From Chloroflexota bacterium (lineage in GTDB: Bacteria > Chloroflexota > Dehalococcoidia > Dehalococcoidales > JAHJRU01), in assembly GCA_018830745.1 (NCBI GenBank), contig JAHJRU010000016.1, forward strand, positions 1 through 12,372: a stretch of 12,372 nt of DNA, written 5' to 3'. The notes beneath the pieces were generated by a model. That model ran no database searches. It was not told where the DNA came from and saw only the letters and a list, made by a program, of their open reading frames with translations. Shown piece after piece: positions 1-7,643 of the stretch (within the stretch, counting starts at the first letter, position 1; each line of letters begins with the position of its first letter). Both the position numbers and the translations under genes were made by a program.

Positions 1-1
1 A

Positions 2-2284
2 TCTGATGTCCATGCCCGGTTTAAGCGGCTGCAGGGCTACAACGTTCTTCACCCCATGGGTTTTGATGCCTTTGGCTTACCAGCCGAGAATGCTGCCATC
101 AGCCGGGGAATTCACCCTTTTATCTGGACGGTGCAGAATATAGACAATATGCGTCGTCAGCTCAGGAGCATAGGTGCTATCTATGACTGGAGCCGGGAGG
201 TAGTTACCTGTCTGCCCGAGTATTATAAATGGACGCAGTGGTTCTTCCTGAAGCTATATCAGGCTGGTCTGGCTTATCGGGGCAAGGCTCCGGTTAACTG
301 GTGCCCCCGCTGCCAGACGGTGCTGGCTAACGAGCAGGTGGTAAACGGCACCTGTGAGCGCTGCGGAGCCGTCGTTGCCCGGCGCGACCTGGAGCAATGG
401 TTCTTCCGCATCACCAATTACGCCGATGAACTGATGCAACACGAGGGCATTGACTGGCCGGAGCGGATAAAGATAATGCAGCGCAACTGGGTGGGCAAGA
501 GCACCGGCGCTGATATTTCCTTTGCTCTTGACCACCCCAGCGTTGAGGAAAAAGAGATGAGGGTATTCACCACCCGGCCGGACACCGTTTTTGGCGTCAC
601 CTTCATGGTGCTGGCGCCGGAACACCCCCTGGTAGCCAGGCTGACCTCACCGGATAAAAAGGCTGAGGTTGAGGAGTATATAGAACGCACCCGAAGGCGC
701 ACCGATATTGAGCGACTGTCCACGGAGATGGAGAAGGACGGCGTCTTCATCGGGGCTTACTGCACCAACCGACTTACCGGGGAGTCAGTGCCCATCTGGA
801 TTGCCGATTATGTATTGTTAAGCTACGGCACTGGAGCCGTTATGGGCGTACCGGCTCACGACGAGCGCGACTTCGCTTTTGCCCGGCGATATGACATCCC
901 TATCAGAGTGGTTGTCGCCCCGCCTGATTGGTCCGGCGATGCCCTGGAAGAAGCCTATACCGATACGGGCACCATGGTAAATTCCGGACAGTTCGACGGA
1001 ACAGCCAGCCAGGAGGGTATAAACGCAGTCAGCGATTTCCTGGCAGAAAAGGGGTGGGGCGGCAAGGCGATAACGTATCGGCTCAGGGACTGGCTCATCT
1101 CCCGCCAGCGCTACTGGGGAGTGCCGATACCCATCATCTACTGCCCCAAATGCGGTATTGTCCCGGTTCCGGAGAAGGATTTACCGGTGCTGCTCCCTGA
1201 AGATGCCGAATTTAAACCCACCGGCGAATCGCCGCTTAAATACCACGAGTCCTTCGTCAACACCACCTGCCCCCGCTGCTCCGAGCCCGCCCAGCGGGAA
1301 ACAGACACCATGGATACCTTTATGTGTTCCTCCTGGTATTTCCTGCGCTATACCAGCCCCGGCTGCGACTCCGGTCCCTTCGACGAGCGGTTAAAATACT
1401 GGCTGCCAGTAGACCTCTATACCGGCGGCGCGGAGCACGCCGTCATGCACCTGTTCTATGCCCGTTTCTTCCTTAAAGCCTGTAGGGACATGGGGCTGGT
1501 TGACTTCGACGAGCCGTTTACCCGCCTGTTTAACCAGGGGATAATCGTTGCCGGTAAACATAAAATGAGCAAATCGAGGGGCAACGTGGTTACTCCCGAC
1601 GAATATGTCAACGAACTGGGCGCTGACGCCGTGCGCGCCTATCTCATGTTTGTCGGTCCCTGGGAGCAGGGCGGCGAATGGGATGACAGCGGCATCAGCG
1701 GGATGAGTCGCTGGCTCAACCGTATATGGAACCTGGTACTGGAGCCATATCAGACTAAAGCCGACGCCGCAACTGGTTCAGAGGACGAAAAAGCCCGCCG
1801 GGATTTGCTCCGTATCACCCACCGCACCATCAGGAAAGTCACCGAGGATATGGAGAGAATTCGCTTCAACACCATGATAGCCGCCCTGATGGAGCTCAGC
1901 AATTATCTGGGTAATGTCAAGAAGGAGGGCGTGATATCAGCCGCGGATTGGCAACAGTCTATTGAATATCTACTTCTGCTTATCGCGCCATCCATTCCCC
2001 ACCTGGTCGAGGAGCTATGGCAACGGACAGGGCACCAGTACAGCATTCATAACCATGGCTGGCCAGAATGGGATGAAGAGTTAGCCCGGGAAGAAGAGAT
2101 AACACTGGTAGTCCAGGTCAACGGCAAGGTTAGAGAGCGGATTATGGCGCCGGCATCCATCACCGAGGACGAAGCCAGGCAGCTAGCCCTGGAAAGCCAG
2201 CGGGTAAAAGCCCACGTTGAGGGCAAGAAGATTCTAAACATGGTATATGTGCCGGGGCGGCTGGTAAATATTGTTGTGAGGTAG
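2..2284 (+). CDS. leuS: Leucyl-tRNA synthetase (5' end outside window)
   Basis: Cytoplasmic class I aminoacyl-tRNA synthetase that charges tRNA-Leu and edits mischarged products. The frame is open from base 2, giving 760 visible residues. The alignment to family pattern (ARFKRLQGYNVLHPMG, DAFGLPAENAA) suggests only about 50 N-terminal residues, including the HIGH motif, are missing. Visible landmarks are a four-cysteine zinc module (CPRC...CERC, about 302-365), the CP1 editing domain with its TTRPDT threonine-rich segment (about 572-590) and GVPAHDERDF segment (about 847-872), and a second cysteine pair set (CPKC...CPRC, about 1142-1278). KMSKS is at 1562-1576. A helical anticodon-binding region follows, then the typical C-terminal domain (VVQVNGKVRERI...). 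The ATG at 56 lies inside the conserved core and is not the true start. proC follows after one base, so the two are probably co-transcribed. All key motifs present are intact. Confidence 0.97.
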   Translation, partial: SDVHARFKRLQGYNVLHPMGFDAFGLPAENAAISRGIHPFIWTVQNIDNMRRQLRSIGAIYDWSREVVTCLPEYYKWTQWFFLKLYQAGLAYRGKAPVNWCPRCQTVLANEQVVNGTCERCGAVVARRDLEQWFFRITNYADELMQHEGIDWPERIKIMQRNWVGKSTGADISFALDHPSVEEKEMRVFTTRPDTVFGVTFMVLAPEHPLVARLTSPDKKAEVEEYIERTRRRTDIERLSTEMEKDGVFIGAYCTNRLTGESVPIWIADYVLLSYGTGAVMGVPAHDERDFAFARRYDIPIRVVVAPPDWSGDALEEAYTDTGTMVNSGQFDGTASQEGINAVSDFLAEKGWGGKAITYRLRDWLISRQRYWGVPIPIIYCPKCGIVPVPEKDLPVLLPEDAEFKPTGESPLKYHESFVNTTCPRCSEPAQRETDTMDTFMCSSWYFLRYTSPGCDSGPFDERLKYWLPVDLYTGGAEHAVMHLFYARFFLKACRDMGLVDFDEPFTRLFNQGIIVAGKHKMSKSRGNVVTPDEYVNELGADAVRAYLMFVGPWEQGGEWDDSGISGMSRWLNRIWNLVLEPYQTKADAATGSEDEKARRDLLRITHRTIRKVTEDMERIRFNTMIAALMELSNYLGNVKKEGVISAADWQQSIEYLLLLIAPSIPHLVEELWQRTGHQYSIHNHGWPEWDEELAREEEITLVVQVNGKVRERIMAPASITEDEARQLALESQRVKAHVEGKKILNMVYVPGRLVNIVVR

Positions 2285-2285
2285 C

Positions 2286-3089
2286 ATGATGAGGATATCG
2301 TTTATTGGCGGCGGCTCCATGGCAGAGGCGATGCTGTCTGCTCTTCTGGACAAGGCTATAAACGCCCCGCAGGATATCACGGTTAGCGATATCAGCGAAG
2401 CCCGCCGGCAGCATCTGGAGCAGCAATACCATGTTACCGTAACCGGCAGTAACCAGCAGGCGGCGCAAGCCGGGGAGATGGTTATCCTGGCGGTCAAGCC
2501 CCAGAACCTGGTAGAGGTAATAACCGAGCTTAACGGTAAACTGCAACCATCACAGCTGGTTATGTCCATCATTGCCGGAGCCAGAATCAATACCCTGTGC
2601 CTGGGGCTCGACCATAATCGAGTAGTGCGCGTAATGCCCAATACTCCTGCCCAGATAGGCGAGGGGATGAGCGTGTGGACGACTACCGCCGAGGTAACCG
2701 GCGAGCAAAAGAAAGGGGTAAGCGCTGTTCTCGGTGCTATGGGCGCGGAGATTTATGTCGACGATGAGCCATATTTGGACATGGTCACCGCCATCAGCGG
2801 CAGCGGACCGGCATATGTTTTCCTCTTCGTGGAATCGCTGGTTGACGCCGCCCTGGAAATTGGACTGCCCCCTGACATAGTAGATGAACTGGTACTGCAG
2901 ACTTTGCTCGGCTCAGGACGCCTGGTACAGAAGTCAGACAAGTCCCCGGCCGAATTACGCCGCATGGTCACCTCCCCCGGCGGCACCACCGCCGAAGCCC
3001 TCAAGAAGCTGGAGGAAGGCGGATTCCACGACCTGATTAAGGAAGCGGTTATCGCCGCTTATAATAGAGCCCAACAGCTGGGGGCATAA
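2286..3089 (+). CDS. proC: Pyrroline-5-carboxylate reductase
   Basis: Catalyses the last step of proline synthesis, NAD(P)H-dependent reduction of 1-pyrroline-5-carboxylate to proline, in the cytoplasm. The 267-residue length is normal for the family. The N-terminus is a Rossmann fold (ISFIGGGSMAEAML), followed by ILAVKPQN (about residues 66-73) and RVMPNTPAQIGEG. The C-terminal catalytic/dimer domain has SGSGPAYVFLFVESL and the family signature TSPGGTTAEALKKLEEGGF. Two adjacent ATG codons (2286 and 2289) can each serve as start. A GAGG ribosome-binding sequence lies within the last leuS codons, which suggests translational coupling to leuS. Nothing is missing or odd. Confidence 0.96.
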   Translation: MMRISFIGGGSMAEAMLSALLDKAINAPQDITVSDISEARRQHLEQQYHVTVTGSNQQAAQAGEMVILAVKPQNLVEVITELNGKLQPSQLVMSIIAGARINTLCLGLDHNRVVRVMPNTPAQIGEGMSVWTTTAEVTGEQKKGVSAVLGAMGAEIYVDDEPYLDMVTAISGSGPAYVFLFVESLVDAALEIGLPPDIVDELVLQTLLGSGRLVQKSDKSPAELRRMVTSPGGTTAEALKKLEEGGFHDLIKEAVIAAYNRAQQLGA

Positions 3090-3260
3090 CGTAATTCCGT
3101 CTGGCTAGTGTTCTACTACACCCCTTCAGGATTCGCCCTATCAATTTACAGCATACCCATAACCCCTGATACCGCAATAACTTTCAATTATTTTAGTATT
3201 GACAATTTATACAATATATACTATACTATTCATACCAAATAAATTAAAGCTTTAATAAGT
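3090..3260 (+). other. AT-rich intergenic gap before the efflux module
   Basis: This 171-base gap has no convincing ORF and no clear rho-independent terminator after proC (no GC stem followed by a T run). Its last 80 bases are strongly AT-rich and hold the promoter and dyad listed separately. Confidence 0.6.
3199..3227 (+). promoter_or_regulatory. Near-consensus sigma70-type promoter
   Basis: TTGACA at 3199-3204 and TATACT at 3222-3227 are separated by exactly 17 bp, within AT-rich DNA. Transcription would begin near 3234, giving a 5' leader of about 27-42 bases to the regulator gene. This is the best promoter match in the window. A 5-bp dyad, TATTG-N10-CAATA (3197-3216), covers the -35 element and is a candidate operator for the adjacent regulator. 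Operator status is inference. Confidence 0.75.
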
Positions 3261-3767
3261 GTGGGGCAAAGTAAAATGTCACATCTTGCCGAAAAGAGCT
3301 TCGTGGAACAATTCGGTATCTCCTTTGAGCAAACCGGACACCCCCGAATGGCTGGCCGTATTCTAGGCTGGCTTCTCCTCTCTGACTCCCCTCACCAGTC
3401 GGCAGACGAGCTGGCCAAAGGCCTGGCGGCGAGTAGAGGCTCAATAAGCAGCACAACCCGCCTCCTGATTCAGCTCGGCCTCATTGAACGGCTGAGCCTG
3501 CCGGGTGTGAGGCATGACTACTTCCGCCTCCGCCCCGATGCATGGCAAAACATCATAAGACATGGGATGGACGAGATTAAGATGTTCCGCCAACTGGCCG
3601 AACACGGACTGCTACTGTTTTCAGGCAAAACTCCGCTGACCATAAATTGGCTGGAGGATATGCGCGGTATATACGCTTTTCTGGAGCGTGAATTCCCGGC
3701 CCTGATGGAACGTTGGGAACAGCAGCAGCGTAAACACAAGAAACAAGTCGTGCAAAAAAGGGGTTAG
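3261..3767 (+). CDS. GbsR/MarR-family transcriptional regulator
   Basis: A 168-residue predicted DNA-binding protein with a winged helix-turn-helix at about residues 30-90 (GRILGWLLLSDSPHQSADEL, ASRGSISSTTRLLIQLGLIERL, GVRHDYFRL). This pattern is typical of GbsR-like MarR relatives (COG1510 type). The C-terminal half is helical and ends in a charged tail (WEQQQRKHKKQ), probably for dimerisation. The start is uncertain: GTG at 3261 or ATG at 3276 (MSHLAEKS). The purine-rich GTGGGG just before 3276 may act as a ribosome-binding site and would favour the ATG. It sits directly upstream of an adaptor/ATPase/permease exporter and has its own strong promoter, so local control of the exporter is a reasonable inference. 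The ligand is unknown. Confidence 0.85.
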   Translation: MGQSKMSHLAEKSFVEQFGISFEQTGHPRMAGRILGWLLLSDSPHQSADELAKGLAASRGSISSTTRLLIQLGLIERLSLPGVRHDYFRLRPDAWQNIIRHGMDEIKMFRQLAEHGLLLFSGKTPLTINWLEDMRGIYAFLEREFPALMERWEQQQRKHKKQVVQKRG

Positions 3768-3772
3768 CTACG

Positions 3773-3778
3773 TATAAT
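3773..3778 (+). promoter_or_regulatory. Possible -10 element before adaptor gene
   Basis: A perfect TATAAT lies just after the regulator stop codon, and a second occurs at 3835-3840. Neither has a recognisable -35 at 16-18 bp. An independent promoter for the exporter is therefore possible, and the alternative is read-through from the 3199 promoter. Confidence 0.3.
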
Positions 3779-3857
3779 GCCCGGATTCAGGTGACGGACA
3801 AAGATAATATGGGGCTAGATAAAAAGGCAGCCAATATAATCTCCCAGGAGGAAGCTT

Positions 3858-5258
3858 ATGATAACTAAACGAATGAAACCAGGGTGGATATTGGCTCTGG
3901 CATTTCTAATGGCACTTAGCCTTGCCGCTTGCAGCGGCCAGCAGGATGAAATTCAACAGGAACTGGTTGAGGTTACTCGGGGTGACATACTGCTGAGCGT
4001 TACCGGCGACGGAAACCTGTCTTTGCCCCAGCAACGGAAACTGACCTTTGATACCACCGGCGAAATAACCGAGATAAACGTTGAAGATGGCGACAGGGTA
4101 ACCAAAGGACAGGTGCTGGCCAGGCTGGATACTACCTCCCTCGACCGCGGGGTAACCACGGCTGAAATAGCTGTAACCACAGCGACGTTGGCCGTTAGCA
4201 GCGCTGAAGTTGACCTCAAGCTAACTGAGGCCACTATTGCCAGCGCTAAAATAGACCTGGAACAGTCAATCGATAATCTAAGAAGAATTTCCTACCCCTA
4301 CACCTATTCCACTTTTACTCTTGATATTCCCGAGGCTCTGGTTGATATCAGAGATGCGGAACGTCGGGTAAAGGAGGCGCAGGAAAAGCTAGCGATAGGC
4401 TTGGATGACACGCAGTACTGGGCTATCAGGCAACAGCTCAAAGATGCCCTGGATGACCTGGTAGATGCCAGGGAAAGACTAATGCGGGGAACGGGAGAAG
4501 ACGTTTTCGAGCAGCAGCTTCTGGCAGTGAGGGACTTCTGGACACTAAGAACCGCAGAGTTAGCCGTGGCGAAAAGTGAGTCGGCTTTAACCCAGGCTGT
4601 GGACAACCGGGGAAAGGTTAAGCTGGCTCTGGATAGGGTCAAGAACGACGTGGTTAACGCCGAGAATAATCTCGAAAAGGCGAGGGATGAGCTGGCAAAG
4701 ACAGTAATAGTTGCCCCCTTTGATGGGACCATCGCTAAGGTAGAAGCCAAGGAAGGAGACTCCCTATCAGCCTTTAACTATGCGTCCGAAACCATTATCG
4801 AGATTATCGATCTCACCAAAATTGAACTCAGAGTCGAGGTGGACGAAATAGACGTACCGATGGTGAAGCCGGGGCAAAAGGCTATCATTGAACTTGACGC
4901 CCTGCCCGACCTGGAGCTGGAGGGCAAGGTTGACTTTATATACCCATTATCTCGGGAGGAAGCCGGCGTAATACTGTACGAAATTAAAGTCAGCTTCCAA
5001 GCCCCGGCCGGTTCAGCGTTAAAGTCCGGCATGACGGCCACCGCCGAAATCGTCTTCGACGAGCGAGGCAACGTGCTAATGGTACCCATTAGAGCTATCA
5101 CGGAGAATGATGCCGGTAAATCAGTAGTCAGTATTATGGTTGGTGAGGAGTTCCAAGAGAAAGAAGTAGTAACCGGTCTCAGCGATAGCTTCCAGACTGA
5201 GATTATATCGGGATTAAGTGAAGGCGAAACGGTAGTAATAGAAAGGAAAGCCAAGTAA
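3858..5258 (+). CDS. MacA/HlyD-type efflux adaptor lipoprotein
   Basis: A 466-residue extracytoplasmic membrane-fusion (adaptor) subunit of an ABC exporter. The N-terminus is a lipoprotein signal: basic KRMK, a hydrophobic stretch and lipobox LAAC with the acylated cysteine at residue 25. The first biotinyl-lipoyl-like half is at about residues 68-91 (GEITEINVEDGDRVTKGQVL). A long helical hairpin rich in A, E, L and K spans about 95-280. The second lipoyl half (VIVAPFDGTIAKVEAKEGD) begins near 282. Beta-barrel and membrane-proximal domains follow (LRVEVDEIDVPMVKPGQKA..., KSGMTATAEIVFD, VPIRAI). AGGAGG at 3846-3851, six bases before the ATG, supports this start. The ATPase and permease genes follow, which is the MacAB layout. 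The substrate cannot be told from sequence, and calling it macA would overstate the match. Confidence 0.92.
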   Translation: MITKRMKPGWILALAFLMALSLAACSGQQDEIQQELVEVTRGDILLSVTGDGNLSLPQQRKLTFDTTGEITEINVEDGDRVTKGQVLARLDTTSLDRGVTTAEIAVTTATLAVSSAEVDLKLTEATIASAKIDLEQSIDNLRRISYPYTYSTFTLDIPEALVDIRDAERRVKEAQEKLAIGLDDTQYWAIRQQLKDALDDLVDARERLMRGTGEDVFEQQLLAVRDFWTLRTAELAVAKSESALTQAVDNRGKVKLALDRVKNDVVNAENNLEKARDELAKTVIVAPFDGTIAKVEAKEGDSLSAFNYASETIIEIIDLTKIELRVEVDEIDVPMVKPGQKAIIELDALPDLELEGKVDFIYPLSREEAGVILYEIKVSFQAPAGSALKSGMTATAEIVFDERGNVLMVPIRAITENDAGKSVVSIMVGEEFQEKEVVTGLSDSFQTEIISGLSEGETVVIERKAK

Positions 5259-5307
5259 GATTCTGGTGGTGGTATTTTTGGCGGCTAAGGCTTAACCGGC
5301 AGCGTAA

Positions 5308-6018
5308 ATGATAGAACTGGAAAACATCACCAAAGTTTACCGCATGGGCAAAGTTGACGTCTTTGCGCTCAACGGGATTTCCATCTCCATTAACAAGGGC
5401 GATATGGTGGCTATTGTTGGCGCCTCCGGCTCGGGCAAATCCACCATGCTCCATGTCATCGGCTGCCTGGATAAACCTACCTCCGGTGAATATATACTGG
5501 ACGGCCAGGATATCAGCCGCCTCAACGATAACAAACTGGCGGATATAAGAAACAAGAAACTCGGTTTCGTCTTCCAGGAGTTTAACCTGCTTACCCGCAT
5601 CACCGCCGTAGCCAACGTTGAATTGCCCCTGATATATGGCAACTCCCGACAAAAGCACCAACGGGCAATCGCGGCGTTGGAGCGCGTGGGGCTGGGACCC
5701 AGGGCTAATCATAAGCCTACCGAGCTGTCCGGTGGAGAACAGCAACGCGTGGCCATAGCCCGGGCGCTGGTGAATAATCCGCCGGTGATATTGGCTGACG
5801 AGCCTACGGGCAATCTCGACAGCGCTTCCTCCAATGATATCATCGCTCTCTTCCGGGAGTTGCACCAGGAGGGCATTACTATAATTCTAATCACCCACGA
5901 AATGGACATCGCCGAGCAGACACAGCGTATCATCCGGCTGCTTGACGGCAAAATAATCAGTGACGAACCGGTATCAGGTAAAAACGATGTTTCTAGCAAT
6001 AGTGGAGACTCGAAGTGA
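5308..6018 (+). CDS. ABC transporter ATPase, MacB/LolD family
   Basis: A 236-residue cytoplasmic nucleotide-binding subunit that powers the exporter. Visible motifs are Walker [10 protein letters not shown] (38-46), Q-loop Gln90 in FVFQEFNLL, signature LSGGEQQ (140-146), Walker [13 protein letters not shown] (160-171, with D164 and E165) and H-loop His197. EPTGNLD and the overall length are typical of the LolD/MacB/FtsE-like group. The start is fixed on its 5' side because an in-frame TAA (5305-5307) directly precedes the ATG. No good Shine-Dalgarno sequence is visible. Instead an imperfect dyad (5280-5300) occupies the space, so translation may depend on coupling to the adaptor 49 bases upstream. 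The stop overlaps the permease start by four bases. Confidence 0.95.
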   Translation: MIELENITKVYRMGKVDVFALNGISISINKGDMVAIVGASGSGKSTMLHVIGCLDKPTSGEYILDGQDISRLNDNKLADIRNKKLGFVFQEFNLLTRITAVANVELPLIYGNSRQKHQRAIAALERVGLGPRANHKPTELSGGEQQRVAIARALVNNPPVILADEPTGNLDSASSNDIIALFRELHQEGITIILITHEMDIAEQTQRIIRLLDGKIISDEPVSGKNDVSSNSGDSK

Positions 6019-7265
6019 AAATTTTTGATTTCCTCGGTATGGCAATAAGATCGCTACTGGCCAATAAGTTACGCTCTGCGTTAACCATGCTGGGCATGAT
6101 AATCGGTGTTGGCGCCGTCATCGTTCTCATGTCCGTGGGAGCGGGTCTCCAGAATATGATCACCTCTACTTTTGAAGAGTTGGGCACCAACCTACTCAAT
6201 GTGCAGCCGACCAATCCAGATGCGCCGGGGATTTTCGGGACGCTGTACGGCGCTTCCCAAGCCAGTCTTACTATGAATGACGCTGAGGCTATGAGCCGCA
6301 TCCGCTCGGTGACAGTTGTAGCGCCAACAAACGAAAACTTTGTTAAGCTAATAGCCGGTAATGAAGACACAACATCTGTGATACACGGCAGCACCCCCGG
6401 ATACCAGCAGGCGTTTGGTTATACGATAGCTTCGGGGCAATTTTTTACTGAGCGGCATATAGCCCGCAAGGATACCGTGGTAGTGCTGGGGAGTAAGGTG
6501 GCTGAAGACCTGTTCGGTAGCAATGACCCCATCGGACAGAAGGTCAAAATCAAGGATAAATGGTTCACCGTCATCGGTGTCCTGGAGCCTAAGGGTGTCG
6601 GGTTTTTTGGATTTAGCCTGGATGAGGTGGCGGTGACGCCGATAACCACCTATCAAGCACGGCTGTTCTCGCAGAAGACGCCCAGCGGGGAAGACGCCGT
6701 TCAGTCAATTGCTGTCCAGTTAGCCAGCGCCGGGGTTATAGACGAGGCAAAGGAGGATATTGAAAACCTGTTAAGGAAGCGCCACCGCATCGCTGAGGAT
6801 AAGGATGATGATTTCTCCGTTGTCAGTATGGAGCAGATGCTCGGAGAATTTGAGACCATAACCCTTGCGCTAACCGTATTCCTGGGACTGATTGGCGCTA
6901 TCTCCCTGCTGGTGGGTAGCATCGGTATCATGAACATCATGCTGGTTTCGGTAACCGAGCGCACCAGAGAGATTGGCCTGCGTAAGGCGATAGGAGCCAA
7001 GCGGAGGGATATCCTGATGCAGTTTCTGTTGGAAGCCGCCATGCTGAGCCTGGTTGGAGGTGCCATAGGGCTGACCTTTGCCTGGGTGACGGCATGGGGA
7101 ATCTCTCAAATCGACCTCGGTGGATTCACAATCAGCGCTGTGGTCTCACCATTTATTGTAATTGTGGCTATTTCGGTATCGGTTTTCATCGGTCTTGCCT
7201 CCGGCATATACCCGGCAATGAGGGCCGCCCGGCTAAACCCGATTGAAGCCCTGCGATATGGATAA
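6015..7265 (+). CDS. MacB/FtsX-type ABC transporter permease
   Basis: A 416-residue membrane subunit. It has the MacB topology: one N-terminal membrane segment (about 18-42, [20 protein letters not shown]), a large extracytoplasmic MacB-like periplasmic-core domain (about 43-275), and three C-terminal segments of the FtsX domain (about 280-310, 340-360 and 375-400). The FtsX signature is clear: [20 protein letters not shown] followed by [20 protein letters not shown]. The protein ends [12 protein letters not shown], as is common in the family. The start is GTG at 6015, sharing GTGA with the ATPase stop, with GGAG at 6004-6007 as ribosome-binding site. The ATPase is a separate gene here, unlike E. 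coli MacB where it is fused to the permease. Confidence 0.95.
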   Translation: MKIFDFLGMAIRSLLANKLRSALTMLGMIIGVGAVIVLMSVGAGLQNMITSTFEELGTNLLNVQPTNPDAPGIFGTLYGASQASLTMNDAEAMSRIRSVTVVAPTNENFVKLIAGNEDTTSVIHGSTPGYQQAFGYTIASGQFFTERHIARKDTVVVLGSKVAEDLFGSNDPIGQKVKIKDKWFTVIGVLEPKGVGFFGFSLDEVAVTPITTYQARLFSQKTPSGEDAVQSIAVQLASAGVIDEAKEDIENLLRKRHRIAEDKDDDFSVVSMEQMLGEFETITLALTVFLGLIGAISLLVGSIGIMNIMLVSVTERTREIGLRKAIGAKRRDILMQFLLEAAMLSLVGGAIGLTFAWVTAWGISQIDLGGFTISAVVSPFIVIVAISVSVFIGLASGIYPAMRAARLNPIEALRYG

Positions 7266-7290
7266 TATAGTATAATGTAGTTATAGTATA
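7243..7290 (+). promoter_or_regulatory. Possible trxA promoter with repeated TATAGTATA
   Basis: TTGAAG (7243-7248), 17 bp and TATAGT (7266-7271) form a plausible promoter that starts inside the permease gene. A consensus TATAAT also occurs at 7271-7276. TATAGTATA appears twice in direct orientation (7266-7274 and 7282-7290), 16 bp apart. It may be a paired regulator site or simply AT-rich promoter sequence. Confidence 0.4.
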
Positions 7291-7313
7291 GTAACCGAGA
7301 AAGGTGGAAAGAA

Positions 7314-7640
7314 ATGGCGCAACCAATTGACGTTGACGATAATCAGTTCGAGCAGACGGTACTTAAATCAGCCACGCCGGTAGTGGTGGATTTCTGGGCA
7401 ACCTGGTGCCGCCCTTGTACCATGATTGCCCCCATACTGGATGAGCTGGCTGAAGAGTACAGCGGCCGAATAACCTTCACCAGATTGGATGTCGACCAGA
7501 ACCAGAAAACGGCGGCTCAATATCAGATAATGAGCATCCCCACCCTGCTCCTCTTTAAGGACGGAAAACCAATCGTCAATATAGTCGGCCTCAGACCTAA
7601 AGAAGAGCTGAAAAGAAATCTGGATGCTGCCCTGGCTTAG
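7314..7640 (+). CDS. trxA: Thioredoxin with WCRPC active site
   Basis: A 108-residue cytoplasmic thiol-disulfide oxidoreductase of normal length. It shows VVVDFWATWC with the conserved buried Asp26, catalytic Cys32 and Cys35, cis-proline Pro76 in SIPTLLLF, and a conserved glycine in the IVGLRPKEEL segment. The dipeptide between the active cysteines is Arg-Pro instead of the usual Gly-Pro (codons tgc cgc cct tgt). This dipeptide is known in the family to tune redox potential and partner recognition, so the change may matter. AAAGGTGG at 7300-7307 is a good ribosome-binding site. trxB begins three bases after the stop, so reductant is almost certainly supplied by that product. Confidence 0.95.
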   Translation: MAQPIDVDDNQFEQTVLKSATPVVVDFWATWCRPCTMIAPILDELAEEYSGRITFTRLDVDQNQKTAAQYQIMSIPTLLLFKDGKPIVNIVGLRPKEELKRNLDAALA

Positions 7641-7643
7641 GCT

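Noticed and set aside
928..1394. Two additional plus-strand open frames inside leuS (928-1200 and 1158-1394)
   Set aside because: They lie fully within conserved leuS coding sequence in another frame and have low-complexity or arbitrary products.
3100..3125. Possible terminator after proC (GTGT...ACAC stem followed by cccc)
   Set aside because: The stem is only four base pairs, AT-containing, and no T run follows.
5203..5865. A 220-codon minus-strand open frame opposite the ABC ATPase
   Set aside because: The plus strand carries every ABC ATPase motif. The antisense product matches nothing I recognise and reflects codon bias.
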